Positions 34,779 through 36,757 of a stretch of DNA of 36,757 nucleotides are shown here, piece by piece. The first letter of the stretch is position 1. Each line of letters starts with the position of its first letter. Position numbers and translations under genes: made by a program. The stretch is taken from contig JAJAYQ010000151.1 in the NCBI GenBank assembly GCA_026786145.1, positions 1-36,757 on the forward strand. The letters run 5' to 3'. The notes under the pieces are model-generated. The model had not been told where the DNA came from and made no database searches. It saw only the letters and a list, made by a program, of their open reading frames with translations. Origin of the DNA: Spirochaetaceae bacterium. Its GTDB lineage: Bacteria > Actinomycetota > Actinomycetes > JACCUZ01.

Positions 34779-35701
34779 CGGATCGACTCGACCGCGATGG
34801 ACGGCAGCAGCGCGGCGGCGAGCTCCTCGTCGGTCGCACCTGCCAGGTCCACCGTCACCGAGGCCACGGAGACAGCCACTCCGGAGGCGAGGCGGTCCGG
34901 CCAATCATCCCCACGCCGCAGGCCTCGTGCGACAGCCGCCGCAAGGGCGTCGCCTGCACCCGTGGCGTTCCCGACTACCGGCCTGGGCACCTGGACGCGG
35001 AACGAGCCGTCGGGCGTGACCGCCACCAGTCCCTCGGCGCCGAGGGACACCACGACCGCGCCGGCACCCTGCGCGACAAGAGTTCGGCACGCCGCGAGCA
35101 CGTCGTCGAGGTCCTCCAGCTGGTGGCCGACCAGCTCCGCCAGCTCCAGGCGGTTGGGCTTCACCACGTCGGGCCGGGCGGCAAGAGCCGCACGTAGCTC
35201 CGGCCCGGATGCGTCGAGCAGCACAGGTACACCGGCCGCGCGGGCCAGCGTCGTGAGCTGTGCATAGGCGTCCACAGGTACGCCGGGTGGCTGACTCCCG
35301 GCGACCACCACGACCGAGGCGTCCACGAGCCGCCTGCGGTAGAGGGACCGGAACGCCTGCCACTCGTCGTCCAGGACCACCGGACCATTCTCGTTGAACA
35401 CCGTTGCGTCGCGGCCGTCGTAGACGGTCACCGTGCGGCGGGACTGACCTTCGATCGCCGTGAGCTCCGCCTCGATGCCCGAGCCCGCGAGGTCGTCCAG
35501 CACCGCCGCCCCGTCGGCGCCGCCGGCGAACCCTGTCGCGAGGACCTGCTCGCCGAGCTGGTGCAGTACGCGGGCGACGTTGAGCGCCTTGCCGCCGGCC
35601 CGGCGCCCGGCGACGTCGACCCGGTGCGTCGCCCCGTACGTCAGATCGGGAACCACGTAGGTGGTGTCGACCGCAGGGTTCAGACACACGCACAGGATCA
35701 C
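34775..35701 (-). CDS. PfkB-family 1-phosphofructokinase/tagatose-6-phosphate kinase
   Basis: The 308-residue kinase has the PfkB N-terminal ILCVCLNPAVDTTYVV, the substrate segment RRAGGKALNVARVLHQLG, VVVVAGSQPPGVP, KPNRLELAELVGHQL and the catalytic GNATGAGDALAAAVARGL (anion-hole GAGD). This is the LacC/FruK branch, which phosphorylates fructose-1-phosphate or tagatose-6-phosphate. GTG 35701 gives the normal start; it is 10 bases after the SIS gene stop. Which sugar is used depends on the neighbouring isomerase, which suggests an amino-sugar or galactose-type pathway. Confidence 0.9.
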   Translation of the reverse strand: MILCVCLNPAVDTTYVVPDLTYGATHRVDVAGRRAGGKALNVARVLHQLGEQVLATGFAGGADGAAVLDDLAGSGIEAELTAIEGQSRRTVTVYDGRDATVFNENGPVVLDDEWQAFRSLYRRRLVDASVVVVAGSQPPGVPVDAYAQLTTLARAAGVPVLLDASGPELRAALAARPDVVKPNRLELAELVGHQLEDLDDVLAACRTLVAQGAGAVVVSLGAEGLVAVTPDGSFRVQVPRPVVGNATGAGDALAAAVARGLRRGDDWPDRLASGVAVSVASVTVDLAGATDEELAAALLPSIAVESIR

Positions 35702-35711
35702 AGGTGGCGAC

Positions 35712-36635
35712 CTAGCCCTCGAGCACGACGGAACGTGAGAGGAACCACGGCGCGTCCGCATCCCGGCCGTTCTCGGTAGCCAGCTCCACCGCGTAGCGGT
35801 GCAGCCGCACCAGCTCCACGAGCGGCTCCCCGCTGCCGTGCTCCACCGTCCCGCCCGTGTCGTAGACCGCCTCGGTGAGGTCTGCCGGCAACCGGCCGAG
35901 TCCCCAGACCAGGGTGCCGGGACCACACGTCGCGATCGGTCCGTGCCGGTACTCCCCGACGGCGTAGGACTCGGCCCATGCCCCTGCCGACTCCCGGACC
36001 TTGAGGGCAGCCTCCTGGCCGATCGCCGTCCCCCAGCCGTGCCCGAGGACCACGAGCTGACGGATGCCCGTCGGTGGCAGCGGCGCCGACAACGCCGCTC
36101 GTGCAGCCTGCGGAAGCAGGTCCAGCTCCGGGTCCGACCCGCCGGCGAGTGCGGCCCGGAGCATCACGAGCTGGGTCGTCGGGAAGCGGGTCTGCACCAC
36201 GCTGCTCTCGTCGGCGAATGACAGGTCCACGACAGAGGTCGCGAGCCCCGCCAACGGCGTGGCCTGCTCGCCGAGGAGCACCGTGACCGGGATGTCCGGC
36301 TGCTCGGCCTGCACTCGACGGACCGCGTCGAGCAGCTCGGAGGAGGTTCCCGACCGGCTGATGGCCATCACCCGGTCGTACGTCCGCAGGACGGGCGGCA
36401 GCTCACTGGCGATGAGCGCGTCGGTGGTGCCGTGGCCGGCGGCCTCCCGCAACCACGAGTACGCGAGACCGACGTAGTAGGACGTGCCGCACCCGAGGAC
36501 GAGCACGCGCTCCCCTGCCGTGGGCAGGCCCGGCACCCCCGCCCGGGCGCGCTCGAGCGCTCGGGACCAGCACTCCGGCTGGCTGGCGATCTCGGCGCGG
36601 GTGGTCGCGCTGCTGGGTGCGTGGCTATCGGTCAT
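35712..36635 (-). CDS. SIS-domain sugar isomerase (AgaS/GlmS-isomerase-like)
   Basis: The 307-residue protein has two SIS domains: VLVLGCGTSYYVGLAYSWLREA, AISRSGTSSELLDAVRR (phosphosugar loop), and in the second half VVLGHGWGTAIGQEAALKVRESAGAWAESYAVGEYRHGP, the GlmS/AgaS signature with the EYRHGP segment. Such enzymes isomerise or deaminate amino-sugar phosphates such as galactosamine-6-phosphate. ATG 36635 has GGAGGA about 8 bases upstream. It is the first gene of a three-gene operon with the PfkB kinase and aldolase. Upstream, 36636-36757 holds no gene I can support. Confidence 0.9.
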   Translation of the reverse strand: MTDSHAPSSATTRAEIASQPECWSRALERARAGVPGLPTAGERVLVLGCGTSYYVGLAYSWLREAAGHGTTDALIASELPPVLRTYDRVMAISRSGTSSELLDAVRRVQAEQPDIPVTVLLGEQATPLAGLATSVVDLSFADESSVVQTRFPTTQLVMLRAALAGGSDPELDLLPQAARAALSAPLPPTGIRQLVVLGHGWGTAIGQEAALKVRESAGAWAESYAVGEYRHGPIATCGPGTLVWGLGRLPADLTEAVYDTGGTVEHGSGEPLVELVRLHRYAVELATENGRDADAPWFLSRSVVLEG

Positions 36636-36757
36636 GGCATTCCTCCGCGGGGCTGGTGCGCGAGTCGTGGGTTCGCAGCAACGCAGCCCGGTCGACGTCG
36701 GGCGAGCCTAGCCGCCGGCCACCGCTCAACCGGGCGCGATCTTGTTCCGATGGACCC

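Noticed and set aside
36705-36730. Promoter for the SIS-PfkB-aldolase operon (TAGGCT with TTGAGC)
   Set aside because: The spacer is only 13 bases, too short for a standard promoter; not listed as a feature.

Overview
The window is dense, high-GC DNA with many GTG starts, 1-8 bp gene overlaps and few intergenic gaps. It encodes actinobacterial hallmark proteins: a WXG100 protein, a DUF3263/LytR_C pair, a lone GroEL with a Gly-Met tail under a CIRCE element, a CsoR regulator and a MutT1-like Nudix-phosphatase fusion. The source is almost certainly an actinobacterium. A Nocardioidaceae-like or related soil lineage is my guess; no 16S or marker phylogeny is possible here. I saw no rRNA, tRNA, insertion sequence, phage gene, CRISPR array or replication origin, and no gene-free stretch longer than 300 bases.

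Layout. 1-1000: a small unknown gene, a lone WXG100 protein and a bidirectional hairpin terminator. 998-4170: groEL behind a CIRCE-controlled promoter, then a threonine synthase behind a clear SAM-I riboswitch whose P1 helix abuts the ribosome binding site. 4236-8884: trehalose genes (otsA-like, otsB) with a zincin-like membrane protein upstream. An accessory block sits between otsA and otsB: an antibiotic-nucleotidyltransferase-like gene, an aminoglycoside-phosphotransferase-like gene and a decayed DUF664 gene. 8894-11698: LytR_C protein, DUF3263 protein, sugar-nucleotidyltransferase and pirin. 11721-13789: an NTF2-like/cupin pair divergent from a LuxR-type regulator.

13786-19739: the phenylacetyl-CoA epoxidase operon paaABCDE, divergent from a glutathionyl-hydroquinone-reductase-like gene coupled to a thiolase. 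The thiolase has an in-frame TAA at codon 32. 19758-22621: an ALDH7 dehydrogenase and a DUF1338/HglS 2-oxoadipate dioxygenase, which fit lysine breakdown to D-2-hydroxyglutarate. 22639-24293: a methyltransferase and an ROK kinase, convergent. 24291-27971: a csoR-copZ-copA-acetyltransferase copper operon with a leaderless promoter inside a CATAC-N9-GTATG palindrome. 27953-29069: a duplicated DUF6766 membrane protein and a small unknown gene.

29193-33853 is the most unusual segment. It is a tightly overlapping operon of a CHAD protein, a ParA ATPase, a Nudix protein with a catalytically degenerate histidine-phosphatase domain, and a CYTH-CHAD protein. CHAD domains bind polyphosphate and ParA ATPases position cargo, so a polyphosphate-granule positioning or processing system is a testable hypothesis. 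33891-36635 is a sugar-phosphate cassette (SIS isomerase, PfkB kinase, class II aldolase) like the lower part of the tagatose/galactosamine pathway.

Three separate convergent gene pairs end by sharing one CTAG, so both stop codons overlap.
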